Source: Bacteroidota bacterium (GTDB lineage Bacteria; Bacteroidota; Bacteroidia; B-17B0; Aurantibacillaceae). From it: 64,000 nt of DNA. Below the pieces are notes generated by a model. That model did not search any database, was not told the DNA's origin, and worked only from the letters and a program-made list of their open reading frames with translations. This document shows, in pieces, positions 42,552 through 51,980 of the stretch. The translations under genes were made by a program, and so were the position numbers. Position 1 is the first letter of the stretch. The number at the start of each line of letters is the position of its first letter. The stretch is from contig JABDCR010000002.1 in assembly GCA_013288015.1 (NCBI GenBank), forward strand, positions 33,028-97,027. The letters run 5' to 3'.

Positions 42552-44138
42552 CTATTTCGCCAAAATTTTAAATTCTGTTCTTCTATTTAGTTGTCTTCCT
42601 TCCTCCGTATCATTAGTTGCAATTACTTGCAATTCTCCATATCCTTTTGCGACAAGACGATCTTTATTGATACTTTTACTGACAAGATAATCTACAACTG
42701 ATTGAGCTCGCGCTTGCGACAATTTAGAATTGTATTCGTCGGTTCCTTTATTATCAGTATAGCTGGAAATTTCAATTTTAATATCGGGATTAGTATTTAA
42801 CAACTCAACCAATTGGTCAAGTTCAAATTTAGAAATTGAACGGAGAGTGCTTTTGTCAAAATCATAAAAAATATTTTTTAATGTGATTTTATTTCCTATT
42901 TCTATTTTTTTGAGGGGGATAATTTTATTTACTTCTTGATATCTAGCAGTATCCGATAGGTTAAAATTTTCAGAGTAAAATAAATAGGCTTCTTTTTTTA
43001 CTGTTATTCCGTAATTTTTCCCAGCGGGTAAGGATATTAAAAATTTCCCTGTAACACTATTCGATTTTATTCTGGCAATTACTTCGTGTTTTTCATTATC
43101 AATAACGTCAATATCTGATTCTATAGGTTTTGAGGTTGTATTATCTATAACTACTCCTTTAAACAAAGTAAGTTTTGGCCTACTGTCTTTTTTTACACCT
43201 ATTTCTTTTTCATTTATAATGGGTAAAAAATCAACCTTATAAATATCTTTATCGCCTTGTCCGCCTTTTTTTGAAGAGGCATAATATCCCGTTTTTCCAT
43301 TGGCGGTTAACACAAAATAGATATCATCATCAGTTGTGTTTATAGCATTTCCAATATTTTCAGGAATATTCCATTGCTCATTTTCGTAAACAGATTTAAA
43401 AATATCATACCCTCCTTTGCCTTTATGTCCTTTAGAACTAAAGTATATTGTTTTACCATCAGGATGTATAAAAACTCCTTCTTCATCTTCAGTTGTATTA
43501 ATAATCTTACCTAAATTTTCAGCCTTTCCCCATTTTCCATTCTCACTTTGTCTGCAAAGCCAAATATCACGGCCACCAAGACCACCTTTACGGTCACTTA
43601 CAAAATAAATAGTTCTACCATCTGGTGAAATACTCGCCGATGACTCATGTTTTTCTGAATTTATAGGTTTAGGAAGTTTTACAGGTTCCGTCCAGTTATC
43701 ACCCTTCAATATAGATTCATAAATATCCCCATTTCCATTTTCATCATCGCGGTAAAGCAACATTTTTTGTCCGTCGTTAGATAATGCTATTGCTGAGTTG
43801 TGTCTATCAAGTTGATTAACAGGTGCTGATATTATTTTTGCATCATTCCAATTTTTTTTATCTTCATTATAATAAGATATGTAAACATTTTCCATCAACT
43901 CTTTATTTTTTTCATTTTCCTTTTGTGTTAACGGTCTTCTAGAAGTAAAAACCATTAGTAAGCCATCAGCCGAAACCACTGGGGCATAATCAGGATATTT
44001 TGAATTAATTGATTTACCAATATTAGAAATGATAATTTTGACTGAACTTTCATTTTGACTCTGGATAGAAATAGATAAAAAAAGGAAAAAAATCACCTTT
44101 AAAAGATATTTGTGTATGTTGTTTTTATAACCTGGCAT
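42552..44138 (-). CDS. OmpA family protein with PD40 propeller (PorE-like)
   Basis: From the ATG at 44138 (MPGYKNNIHKYLL) this is 528 residues; an earlier in-frame ATG lies deeper in the upstream gene. After a signal peptide come PD40/WD40-like blades with recurring PDGRTIYFVSDRKGGLGGRDI and HPDGKTIYFSSKGHKGKGGYDI, then a CarboxypepD_reg-like domain (TLFKGVVIDNTTSKPIESD), then an OmpA domain (FYDFDKSTLRSISKFELDQL, ISSYTDNKGTDEYN, LSQARAQSVVDYL). PorE of the T9SS has the same order plus an N-terminal TPR, absent here. It overlaps the PorP gene by 14 nt and should anchor the complex to peptidoglycan. Confidence 0.92.
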   Translation of the reverse strand: MPGYKNNIHKYLLKVIFFLFLSISIQSQNESSVKIIISNIGKSINSKYPDYAPVVSADGLLMVFTSRRPLTQKENEKNKELMENVYISYYNEDKKNWNDAKIISAPVNQLDRHNSAIALSNDGQKMLLYRDDENGNGDIYESILKGDNWTEPVKLPKPINSEKHESSASISPDGRTIYFVSDRKGGLGGRDIWLCRQSENGKWGKAENLGKIINTTEDEEGVFIHPDGKTIYFSSKGHKGKGGYDIFKSVYENEQWNIPENIGNAINTTDDDIYFVLTANGKTGYYASSKKGGQGDKDIYKVDFLPIINEKEIGVKKDSRPKLTLFKGVVIDNTTSKPIESDIDVIDNEKHEVIARIKSNSVTGKFLISLPAGKNYGITVKKEAYLFYSENFNLSDTARYQEVNKIIPLKKIEIGNKITLKNIFYDFDKSTLRSISKFELDQLVELLNTNPDIKIEISSYTDNKGTDEYNSKLSQARAQSVVDYLVSKSINKDRLVAKGYGELQVIATNDTEEGRQLNRRTEFKILAK

Positions 44139-45165
44139 GAGATTTATACGCAAAAAGTTTAGGAGATACATAGCGCAGTGATATTTCAAATCCACCTCTG
44201 CCGTTACTGGCTGTTTTTAATCCTGAAATATTAACATCATAACTCAAACCAACTGCAATAGGTCCTTTTTCATATAGCATAGAAGCTATCAGTGCGTCAT
44301 TATTGCGGTAATGTAAACCCAGAGAAAAAGCTGAAGAGTTTATGAAGCCTGTATATTTAGATTCTTCCGAAATTGTATAACGTACCATAGAACCAATTTC
44401 CAATTGCTGAGAACTGCCCTGTATATAATATAAAAAACCTGGCACCAAAGATATATTACTGTTTTTTATTCCTACAAGCGCGTTACCATGCACAACAAAT
44501 TTCATATCTAACTTCTCTGATGTATGATAAAAAGAATAGGCAGGTGTATTTAAGTGGTAAACTGCAATTCCTGCATCGACACTTAAACGATCGTTTCCTG
44601 AAATGTATCCTTCTTTTTTATTATAGGTCCAAATAATTCCGGCACTTGCATCGGGATACGTTATGCTATTATTTACCTGAGGTTCTTTAGATGGAAGCGA
44701 AGAATTGTAGGCTGTTCCATCATATTGATTAGCCCATTCCAAGGAATTGAAATTAATACTGCGTTGAGCAAAACCTCCCATTATACCTGCACCCAATGTA
44801 TTATGTTTATTTAAAAAAACATGATATGCTAAAGCAAAATTACCTTGAAAAGTTCCTATCTGACCATCGCCTGCCTTATCATTAAATATATACGCTCCAA
44901 CTGCCAAATATCCATTTTTTGCATTCTTTTTGTTTACTCTCATATCAAATGATATATCGTACGTTTTATAAGGTGATGCTACACTGCTCCACTGATCTTT
45001 ATAATTTATAACCGCTTGCATGTCTTTAGTGGCTCCTGCCGCAGCTGGGTTTTGAGCTAAGGGAGCCATCCAGAATTGCGAAAAATGAACATCCTGAGCC
45101 TCGGTATTAGTACACAGTAAACTATATAGGACAAACAAAACAAAAAAAGTGTATTTATTTTTCAT
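44125..45165 (-). CDS. PorP/SprF family type IX secretion membrane protein
   Basis: This 346-residue protein has a signal peptide ending TEAQ, then the family start DVHFSQFWMAPLAQNPAAAGATK and a barrel-like body with AYHVFLNKHNTLGAGIMGGF and PIAVGLSYDVNISGLKTASNG near the end. PorP/SprF proteins are outer-membrane partners that help secrete and anchor a specific adhesin encoded next to them. Here the adhesin gene lies 23 nt upstream and the OmpA gene overlaps downstream, a standard cassette. Confidence 0.93.
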   Translation of the reverse strand: MKNKYTFFVLFVLYSLLCTNTEAQDVHFSQFWMAPLAQNPAAAGATKDMQAVINYKDQWSSVASPYKTYDISFDMRVNKKNAKNGYLAVGAYIFNDKAGDGQIGTFQGNFALAYHVFLNKHNTLGAGIMGGFAQRSINFNSLEWANQYDGTAYNSSLPSKEPQVNNSITYPDASAGIIWTYNKKEGYISGNDRLSVDAGIAVYHLNTPAYSFYHTSEKLDMKFVVHGNALVGIKNSNISLVPGFLYYIQGSSQQLEIGSMVRYTISEESKYTGFINSSAFSLGLHYRNNDALIASMLYEKGPIAVGLSYDVNISGLKTASNGRGGFEISLRYVSPKLFAYKSHARL

Positions 45166-45188
45166 GATTTTATATTTTACTTATTTTT

Positions 45189-48100
45189 TTATCTAATTAA
45201 ATTAACATTACCTTTCTTAGTAATTTTTTCTCCTGATAGTAAAACTGCGTTCAGATAATAAACAAATACAGCTGTATTCATTTCTTTTCCTTTATACTTT
45301 CCATCCCAGCAAAATTTTGAATCGCTTGTTTCAAAAACTTTCTCGCCCCAGCGATCGTAAATGACAAAGTATAATGTTTGTATACAATCACCAAAAACAC
45401 ATTCTAATTCGTTTTCACCATCCCCATTAGGAGAGAAAGCAGTGGGTACAAAAATAGAGTTACACTTAATCGGTGGTTCGACAACAGTAATCTTTATACT
45501 ATCAGTAGCTGAACAGTTGTTCGCATCTTTTACTATTACAGTGTAAATTGTGGTGGTGGTAGGATTAGCTATAGGATTGGCACACGTGGTACAACTTAAT
45601 CCTGTTGTTGGCGACCATAAATAAGTTCCTCCTCCCGTCGCAGTTAATTGTGTAGATGATCCAACATCGATAGTAATATTAGTACCTGCATTTGCTGTCG
45701 GTCCAGTAATGTTTATATAAGCCGACTTTATTACACTGTCTTTTTTACAAGCCGTAATAAGAACTAATTTTACAGTATATATACCTGCTGCTTGGTAAGT
45801 AACTGTCGGTTTTGCGGCACTAGAACTTGAAGGGTTGCCACCTGAAAATGTCCATTGAAATTTATATCCTGTGGTATCACATGCATTAGATACTGTAGGT
45901 GAGAAAGTGATGGGTGTATTGGCACATACATTAGTAGTGTTTGCTGTAAAAGCTAACCCAAGTACTTTAGCCTCGCAAATATTGGTGCATAAAGATGCTA
46001 CGAAAGCATCCTCAGATCCACTATTATTATTTGACTGAAAAGCACCTGGTGTTACAAGCAACCCGCCAGTTGTTACACCTGTCATATAAATTAAATTTCC
46101 ATATATAGTTATTCCTCCCCCATAGTCTAAATCCCCCCCACCTGTACCACTATATGTTATACAAGTCTTATTTCCTGAAGGCGTAAACTTTATGATTATT
46201 ATTTCTTCTGGCCCCCCATCACCAGGTACGTAAGCACATGAATCAGCAATATCTCTGTTGGTAACAGCATTTTCTTCTTCCGCACAGAGATAAATATTAC
46301 TGGATCCATCTATGGCAATGTTCTGACTATCTTCATCATTACTTCCTCCGTAGAAAGTAGCCCAAAGGCGAGTTCCTCCTTGGTCAAACTTTACAACAAA
46401 AGCATCTTCAATTCCTCCAAAAGTCATTTGGAAGCCATTAAGGACAGGGCAGTCGGCAGAACTGGTAGTCCCAGCAATAACTATATTTCCTAAATTATCT
46501 GTGGCAACGCTATTACCATAATCACCATTACTTCCACTTCCTCCGTAATAAGTAGCCCAAAGACGAGTTCCTCCTTGATTAAACTTTACAACAAAAGCAT
46601 TTACAACTCCTCCAAAAGCCTGAGAATAGCCTCCCGCAAGGACAGGGAAATTTGTAGATTGTGTAATTCCTGTAATAACTACGTTCCCTGCATTGTCTGT
46701 TGCAATCCCACGGCCAACGTCATTATCATTTCCCCCATAAAAAGTGGACCATTGACGAACACCATTTTGATCAAACTTCGCTACAAAGGCGTCATTACTC
46801 CCTCCTCCAAAAGCCATCTGGAAGCCACTAAGAACAGGGAAGTCAGATGAATTAGTATTCCCTGTAATAATTATGTTCCCTGAATTATTTATAGCAACGC
46901 CAAGACCAGATTCATCACCTAATCCCCCATAACAGGTAGCCCAAAGACGTGTACCTCCCGAATTAAACTTCACTACAAAGGCATCAGTATTGCCTCCAAA
47001 AGATTGGGAGTAACCTCCTGAAAGAGTGAGGGAAGGGAAGGATCCTCCCGCAGTATATCCAGTAATAACTATGTTTCCTGCATTGTCTGTTGCAATACCT
47101 GTACCAGAGTCATCATAGAACCCACCATAAAAAGTAGCCCACTGGCGGACTCCATTTTGATCAAACTTCACTACAAACGCATCTCCATCCGTTCCTGCTC
47201 CCGCATAAGATTGAGAGTAGCCCCCAGTAAGAACAGGGAAATCTACTGATAGTGTATGTCCGGTAAAAACCACATTCCCAGTATTGTCTGTTGCGATGCT
47301 TGTGCCATAATCGGTAGTACTCCCTCCATAATAGGTAGTCCAAGGATCAATGATGAGAGGATAATTTGAGTCAAAAGTTTCAAGTTTGAAAGTCACTAAG
47401 TAATCATTAGTCGTTAACATTGAATCCTTTATAGCATTCAATACATATTCTGCTTTAATATCTATTGTATTTCCATTTATAACCTGATATACCCTCGGCA
47501 TAGCTTCAGTAAACTCATTTACACTAGTTTGTATAAGCAAGTTACCATTGCTGTTTATCTGGATGTTTTGAGCACCTGTCCAATGTAATTTTAACTGACT
47601 TGGGTCTCCGTGCGGTTTTACAATAATGTCATATTTCATTCCATTTCCTTTACCTGAGTAGTAGCTTATATCTATATTATTATATAGATTATTATAGGTT
47701 ACTTTACTATATTGTTTTACATGGGTTACCCCAGTAGGACAATGCGCATAATAAAAATTCTGGTAACCTTCAAGTTCACTTTCCTCAGTAGCTATTATGT
47801 TGGTGTTGCAACCAATAAAGTCCATATCCACCCTATGAAGTTTCAGCAGTTCCTTTTTCATTAAATCAGCTTTCATTCCAGTACTGGTAAATCCCTTTAG
47901 TTTGCTTGATCCCTCTAATTTTTTCATCTGTTTATTTACGTTATACATGATTTCTGACATATTACTATATACATAACTGATACCTGTTTTGCGCAAATAA
48001 ATATCAGCTCCATCCTCATCTCCTTTATATAGTATATCAGGACAAAGCCTGCCCTTCATATCAGATATTTGTCCTTTATTTGGCGTAAAGCGCATGCCAT

Positions 48101-48215
48101 TACCACGAAGGTTATGGCTAGGCTCTGGTATATTTCTTGCATGAAGGAATGATGCAAGAAGGATCAATACTGTTAAAATAAAGTTGCATTTAGCTGTCTT
48201 TTGGCTATAGTTCAT
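45189..48215 (-). CDS. SBBP-repeat adhesin with PKD domain and gliding-motility C-terminal domain
   Basis: From the ATG at 48215 (MNYSQKTAKCNFIL) this is 1008 residues with a signal peptide. An N-terminal beta region (about 40-290) is followed by seven or so SBBP repeats of about 55-60 residues, each like WATFYGGSNDEDSQNIAID and NAGNIVITG. A PKD domain (NACDTTGYKFQWTFSGGNPS) and an Ig-like domain follow. The end FVPTAFSPNGDGENE to GKEMNTAVFVYYLNAVL is the type B T9SS sorting domain. It is a large surface or secreted adhesin, made with PorP/SprF and OmpA partners from the same operon. Confidence 0.92.
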   Translation of the reverse strand: MNYSQKTAKCNFILTVLILLASFLHARNIPEPSHNLRGNGMRFTPNKGQISDMKGRLCPDILYKGDEDGADIYLRKTGISYVYSNMSEIMYNVNKQMKKLEGSSKLKGFTSTGMKADLMKKELLKLHRVDMDFIGCNTNIIATEESELEGYQNFYYAHCPTGVTHVKQYSKVTYNNLYNNIDISYYSGKGNGMKYDIIVKPHGDPSQLKLHWTGAQNIQINSNGNLLIQTSVNEFTEAMPRVYQVINGNTIDIKAEYVLNAIKDSMLTTNDYLVTFKLETFDSNYPLIIDPWTTYYGGSTTDYGTSIATDNTGNVVFTGHTLSVDFPVLTGGYSQSYAGAGTDGDAFVVKFDQNGVRQWATFYGGFYDDSGTGIATDNAGNIVITGYTAGGSFPSLTLSGGYSQSFGGNTDAFVVKFNSGGTRLWATCYGGLGDESGLGVAINNSGNIIITGNTNSSDFPVLSGFQMAFGGGSNDAFVAKFDQNGVRQWSTFYGGNDNDVGRGIATDNAGNVVITGITQSTNFPVLAGGYSQAFGGVVNAFVVKFNQGGTRLWATYYGGSGSNGDYGNSVATDNLGNIVIAGTTSSADCPVLNGFQMTFGGIEDAFVVKFDQGGTRLWATFYGGSNDEDSQNIAIDGSSNIYLCAEEENAVTNRDIADSCAYVPGDGGPEEIIIIKFTPSGNKTCITYSGTGGGDLDYGGGITIYGNLIYMTGVTTGGLLVTPGAFQSNNNSGSEDAFVASLCTNICEAKVLGLAFTANTTNVCANTPITFSPTVSNACDTTGYKFQWTFSGGNPSSSSAAKPTVTYQAAGIYTVKLVLITACKKDSVIKSAYINITGPTANAGTNITIDVGSSTQLTATGGGTYLWSPTTGLSCTTCANPIANPTTTTIYTVIVKDANNCSATDSIKITVVEPPIKCNSIFVPTAFSPNGDGENELECVFGDCIQTLYFVIYDRWGEKVFETSDSKFCWDGKYKGKEMNTAVFVYYLNAVLLSGEKITKKGNVNLIR

Positions 48216-48317
48216 TGTGTTTGGTTTTTGTATCAAGTTTCGCAATGCTGTTGAGTTAATTTTATATTAAAGGCGCGAATATATTTGCTAAATATTCGTT
48301 TGCCAACAAAGTCGCAT

Positions 48318-48372
48318 AGACAACGTATAGACAATGCACGGACAATATGCAGACAACATACAGGTAATTATC
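48318..48372 (-). promoter_or_regulatory. Array of 11-bp direct repeats upstream of the adhesin operon
   Basis: Four units follow each other at exact 11-bp steps: AGACAACGTAT (48318), AGACAATGCAC (48329), GGACAATATGC (48340) and AGACAACATAC (48351); a weaker fifth is AGGTAATTATC (48362). They lie about 100 nt upstream of the adhesin start and just behind the TPR/HTH regulator gene. One-turn spacing suits a multimeric regulator. Confidence 0.5.
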
Positions 48373-48387
48373 ATAAGTATTTGATAA

Positions 48388-50280
48388 TTAGATAGAATGA
48401 GAAATATCTTCTATATTCTCAGTTTCAGGTAAATTTAGTTTTTTACGTAAACGATAACGAGTTGTTCTTATAGTCCCAGTAGATATCCCTAGAATACTTG
48501 CCATTTGTTTGGGACTTAATTTTAATTTGGTCAAACAAATTAATCTGATTTCAGCTGCAGTCAAATCAGGTAATTTTTCTTTCAGACGAATAAAGAACCC
48601 TTTATAAACTTGTTCAAATAATTCTTTAAACTTATCCCAGTCGTCGTCAGTAAGGATGGTAGCCTTTTTTAAAAAATCATGGCGTTTAATATTTTCTTCA
48701 TATAATTCCTTTGACTTCAAATTCTTTAGGTCTTCCATTTCTGTGTTAATTTGTTCAAGTATCTTATTTTTTTCCAGTATACTTTCTGTATAATTATCCA
48801 GTATTTTTTTTGAACTGGCCAAATCGTCTTCTATACGCCGTTTTTCTAATTTTAATAATGCTGTTTCCTTTTCAGAAAGAGCTTGTTTGTTCTCAAAAAT
48901 TATTTTGTCTTTCTTACGATTTAGTCGTTGTCGTTGTAAAAGCAGAATTCCAATCGTACTCAACAATACAATAATGCTAGTTGCAATAATTTTGTTTCTA
49001 TTTGCATCTGCCTTAACCAACATATTTTTTTTTTCTTGTTCAGCTTTAATGGCTGCTTCTTTTTTCTCAAATTCAAAAAGTATCTCTTTATATATGATTT
49101 GTTTTTTACTATCTTCATTAAATAGCATATCTTTCGCTATCATAGCTTTTTTATAATATTCAAACGCTTTTTGATACTTGCCTGTTTGCGCGTAAAGTTC
49201 GCTTAGTAAAGTTTCAAATTGTACTTTTTCATATAGTGCCCCTATGCTATCACATATTGTCAAGCCCCACGACAGGTATTTTTCCGCTTCTTTATATTTC
49301 TTTGTTTTATTATATAACATACCAATGTTAAAGAGGTGTGTCGCGATTCCATTTTTATATCCAAGTTCTTCTGCCATCTTTAATGCCTTAAAATAATAAG
49401 TAAGAGCCTTAACGTTATCATTTTGTTCATCATAGATAATTCCGATATTGCCAAGGCAAGCAGCAATTTCCTTCCCCTTCCCAAGTTCTTCATTAATTTT
49501 TAATACCTTAAAATAACAATCAATCGCTCTTAAATAATTCTTTTGTTTAGTATAGACATTTCCTATTTCACCTTGTTCGGTATAAACATTTCCAATCTCT
49601 CCCAGACAAATTGCAATTTCGTTTTTATCTTTAAGTTCTTCAGCTATTGTTAGTGCCTTAAAATAATTATTTAATGCTTTGGAGTAATTCCTTTCTTTAA
49701 AACTAACGTTTCCAAGTCCAACAAGATTAACTGCAATTCCAATTTTATTTCTAAGTTCTTCATTAATTTTTAAAGCTTCAAGAAAATACTCAAATGCTTT
49801 TGGAAAATTTCCTTGATAAAAACAGATAAGCCCTATATTGTTAAATTCAAGCGCAATCCTAGTTTTATCATCAATTTCCTCGCCTATTTTTAATGCTTTT
49901 AAATAATAGTCTAATGCTTTGGGGTAATTGCCTTGAATATAATAGGTAATTCCAATATCGTTATAGGTTGAAGCGACCCCACTCAACCATTCTGTTCCTA
50001 TTTTTTTTAAAGTAGATAAAGAAGAAGGAAGCGAATTAGTTGAAACAAGAGCCCTCCAGACATTGCTATCATAATTGCTAATATCTCCATGTCGGGCACT
50101 TAAACTATTTAAGTAAATAATCTTGGTAGGATCTCCTTTATCAATTTTCAAAATACCTGATAAGGAATTGATTTTCTCAGCTTGTTCATTTTTTTTCTTT
50201 GCTTCAGCAGTTCTATCGCTTTGTGTAAAAGAAAAACAAGAGATAATAATTAAAAATATGGGAAACGATTTTTTTTTCAT
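48388..50280 (-). CDS. TPR sensor with transmembrane helix and LuxR-like HTH regulator
   Basis: This 630-residue protein has a signal-like start (MKKKSFPIFLIIISCFSF), about seven TPR units (105-385, each near ALDYYLKALKIGEEI), one transmembrane helix (430-448), a coiled coil (455-540) and a C-terminal helix-turn-helix, LTAAEIRLICLTKLKLSPKQ then MASILGISTGTIRTTRYRLR. The plan is a membrane-anchored regulator sensing through periplasmic TPRs, common in Bacteroidota. It lies just upstream of the adhesin operon and the 11-bp repeat array. A 30-nt tandem duplication inside the TPRs gives GEIGNVYTEQ twice (residues 228-247, second copy with K). Confidence 0.92.
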   Translation of the reverse strand: MKKKSFPIFLIIISCFSFTQSDRTAEAKKKNEQAEKINSLSGILKIDKGDPTKIIYLNSLSARHGDISNYDSNVWRALVSTNSLPSSLSTLKKIGTEWLSGVASTYNDIGITYYIQGNYPKALDYYLKALKIGEEIDDKTRIALEFNNIGLICFYQGNFPKAFEYFLEALKINEELRNKIGIAVNLVGLGNVSFKERNYSKALNNYFKALTIAEELKDKNEIAICLGEIGNVYTEQGEIGNVYTKQKNYLRAIDCYFKVLKINEELGKGKEIAACLGNIGIIYDEQNDNVKALTYYFKALKMAEELGYKNGIATHLFNIGMLYNKTKKYKEAEKYLSWGLTICDSIGALYEKVQFETLLSELYAQTGKYQKAFEYYKKAMIAKDMLFNEDSKKQIIYKEILFEFEKKEAAIKAEQEKKNMLVKADANRNKIIATSIIVLLSTIGILLLQRQRLNRKKDKIIFENKQALSEKETALLKLEKRRIEDDLASSKKILDNYTESILEKNKILEQINTEMEDLKNLKSKELYEENIKRHDFLKKATILTDDDWDKFKELFEQVYKGFFIRLKEKLPDLTAAEIRLICLTKLKLSPKQMASILGISTGTIRTTRYRLRKKLNLPETENIEDISHSI

Positions 50281-50555
50281 TACTTGAATACCCCTTAAAA
50301 AATTTAATTTTCGGTTTAAACCCCGTAAATTGACAGGAAAACTACTATCCCTATATATACAATTTAAATAGAGTTTATTAAATCAAAAAATAATTTAGCT
50401 CGAAAATGTTTTTTACGGACAGTTTTTCATTAATGATCGAGCTAGTTGAGTCAAAAAAAAATATTTTTATGTTTTATAAAGTTTATGAAGTCCGTCTTAC
50501 CATTTCTAGTTTAATTTCTTTGAATCTAACTCATTATAAATATTTAGTATGTATA

Positions 50556-50930
50556 TTATAAAACAAGTATAAGTATCAAAGCAATGATAGCAGGTAATGC
50601 CTGTACAAAGAATATTTTTTTTGTAATAGTAAAAGCGCCATAAACACCAGCAACCATAACACAATATAAAAAGAAGATTGAAATATTTATTTTCCATATA
50701 TTATCTGATATAAAGAGCGTCCAAATAAGACCGGCTGAAAGAAAGCCGTTATATAATCCTTGATTTGCAGCTAATCCCTTTGTCGGGTTAAACATATCTG
50801 CAGCCAAAGTATTCCTGAATATTTTTTTTCCTTTTGTTTCCCAGGCAAACATTTCCAACCATAAAAAACCAAGATGTTCTATGGCAATAAGGCTAATTAG
50901 TATCTGTAATAAAAATTTCATGCTGTTCAT
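50556..50930 (-). CDS. DUF1304 family membrane protein
   Basis: This 124-residue protein has four hydrophobic segments and the DUF1304 features IAIEHLGFLWLEMFAWET, LAANQGLYNGFLSAGLIW and VAGVYGAFTITKKIFFVQ. The family is conserved in many bacteria with no known reaction. The gene is monocistronic; the 275-nt gap after it shows one weak inverted repeat only. Confidence 0.9.
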   Translation of the reverse strand: MNSMKFLLQILISLIAIEHLGFLWLEMFAWETKGKKIFRNTLAADMFNPTKGLAANQGLYNGFLSAGLIWTLFISDNIWKINISIFFLYCVMVAGVYGAFTITKKIFFVQALPAIIALILILVL

Positions 50931-51051
50931 TTTAATTATTATGGCGTCTCGTCCAGAAAAAAGTTGACTGGTTAGAGAGTTAAATTTTATTCATGTTTTC
51001 TATAATTGTAAGACTGAGTAAGAAGCATTTTTCACTAATTCATACTGTTAA

Positions 51052-51672
51052 TTAATTTTTTAAATAATTTCCTTTAATAAGGTTGTTTAAGGAAAGGCGT
51101 TTGTTTTTGTAAAAAGCAATTACAAATGCATCTTTAATAGCTATTTTTTTTGCCAACTTACACATATCGTCAGCTTGTTTTAATGTATTAAATTCGCCTA
51201 GTGTAAAACGTGTAATGCCATCGGCGTATGACTGGCGGCGTATTGCAGGTAGTTGCAACAGTTTATTAAAATCAAAATTCTCTATAAATTTATAAGCTCC
51301 TACCTGCACTTTAAATGTAATACTATCTGTTACCATTGTGCCGTATTTAGATAAAAACTCATCGTAGCTCATGATCAATGTTCCAACACCGGATTTTATT
51401 TGAACCGTATCAACGGTCATTTCCCTTAAATATTCCTTAGAGTACAAATTAACATCGGATGTTAATGAAGCAAAAGTACTACCAAAGTTAGTTATCGTTT
51501 TTTTGTCCTCTGTTTTTAAATTTCCTTTAGCTTTCTGTCTATCAAAATAAAAATAATGGCTTTTTTGTACAATTGACGGAATTTGCTCTACTATTTGTCC
51601 TAATAATAATCTAGAGTTTATTATTAATAAAAGTGTAAGTACTGCTCCAATAGAATGTAACGGTTTTATCAT
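51052..51672 (-). CDS. SPOR-like exported protein
   Basis: This 206-residue protein has an N-terminal signal or anchor (residues 8-26) and a C-terminal part that resembles a SPOR domain: FKVQVGAYKFIENFDFNKLL, then GITRFTLGEFNTLKQADDMC and AFVIAFYKNKRL. SPOR domains bind denuded peptidoglycan. The middle is not recognised. It lies downstream of a structured repeat element that is also found at 59551. Confidence 0.75.
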   Translation of the reverse strand: MIKPLHSIGAVLTLLLIINSRLLLGQIVEQIPSIVQKSHYFYFDRQKAKGNLKTEDKKTITNFGSTFASLTSDVNLYSKEYLREMTVDTVQIKSGVGTLIMSYDEFLSKYGTMVTDSITFKVQVGAYKFIENFDFNKLLQLPAIRRQSYADGITRFTLGEFNTLKQADDMCKLAKKIAIKDAFVIAFYKNKRLSLNNLIKGNYLKN

Positions 51673-51732
51673 AAGAAGAATCTATCTATAAAATATTGAA
51701 ACAGCTTCAAATTTATTTTATTGCTTTTTGGT

Positions 51733-51825
51733 TTCCTATTATTTACACCAGACAAAATACCATACATAAATATAAAAAACTGGTTATCAAATTTTTAACC
51801 AAAAATTGTCTGGTTTTATGTCTAT
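51733..51825 (-). repeat. Structured dispersed element, copy 1
   Basis: CCAGACA (51748-51754) and TGTCTGG (51807-51813) are outer arms, enclosing TGGTTA (51781-51786) and TAACCA (51796-51801). The flanks TTCCTATTATTTA on the left and TTTATGTCT on the right recur at 59551-59640 with the same outer arms. It lies 61 nt upstream of the SPOR-like gene on the minus strand. The rest of the gap 51673-51980 holds one more palindrome and no gene. Confidence 0.5.
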
Positions 51826-51910
51826 AATAAATTTAAATAAAGCTCTATACGAGATAATTTTATTTTAAAATATTTCTTACTATGTTCTACAACGTATTCA
51901 AAAGTGAAAT

Positions 51911-51944
51911 TAACTTAAGTCAACATTGACCAAAGTTATTATGA
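51911..51944 (-). terminator. Imperfect palindrome behind the methyltransferase gene
   Basis: TAACTTAAGTCAACATTGAC and CAAAGTTATTATGA share the core of the palindrome at 12022-12069 but pair imperfectly (AACTT, GTCAA against TTGAC, AAGTT). It lies 37 nt downstream of the methyltransferase stop codon, so it may be a terminator. Confidence 0.4.
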
Positions 51945-51980
51945 GTTTATAAAAACATTAAATGCACGATTAAATATGAT

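Noticed and set aside
50396..50444. TAGCTCG...CGAGCTA inverted repeat
   Set aside because: Seven-base arms with a 35-nt loop in AT-rich DNA, no flanking T run and no second copy; could be chance.
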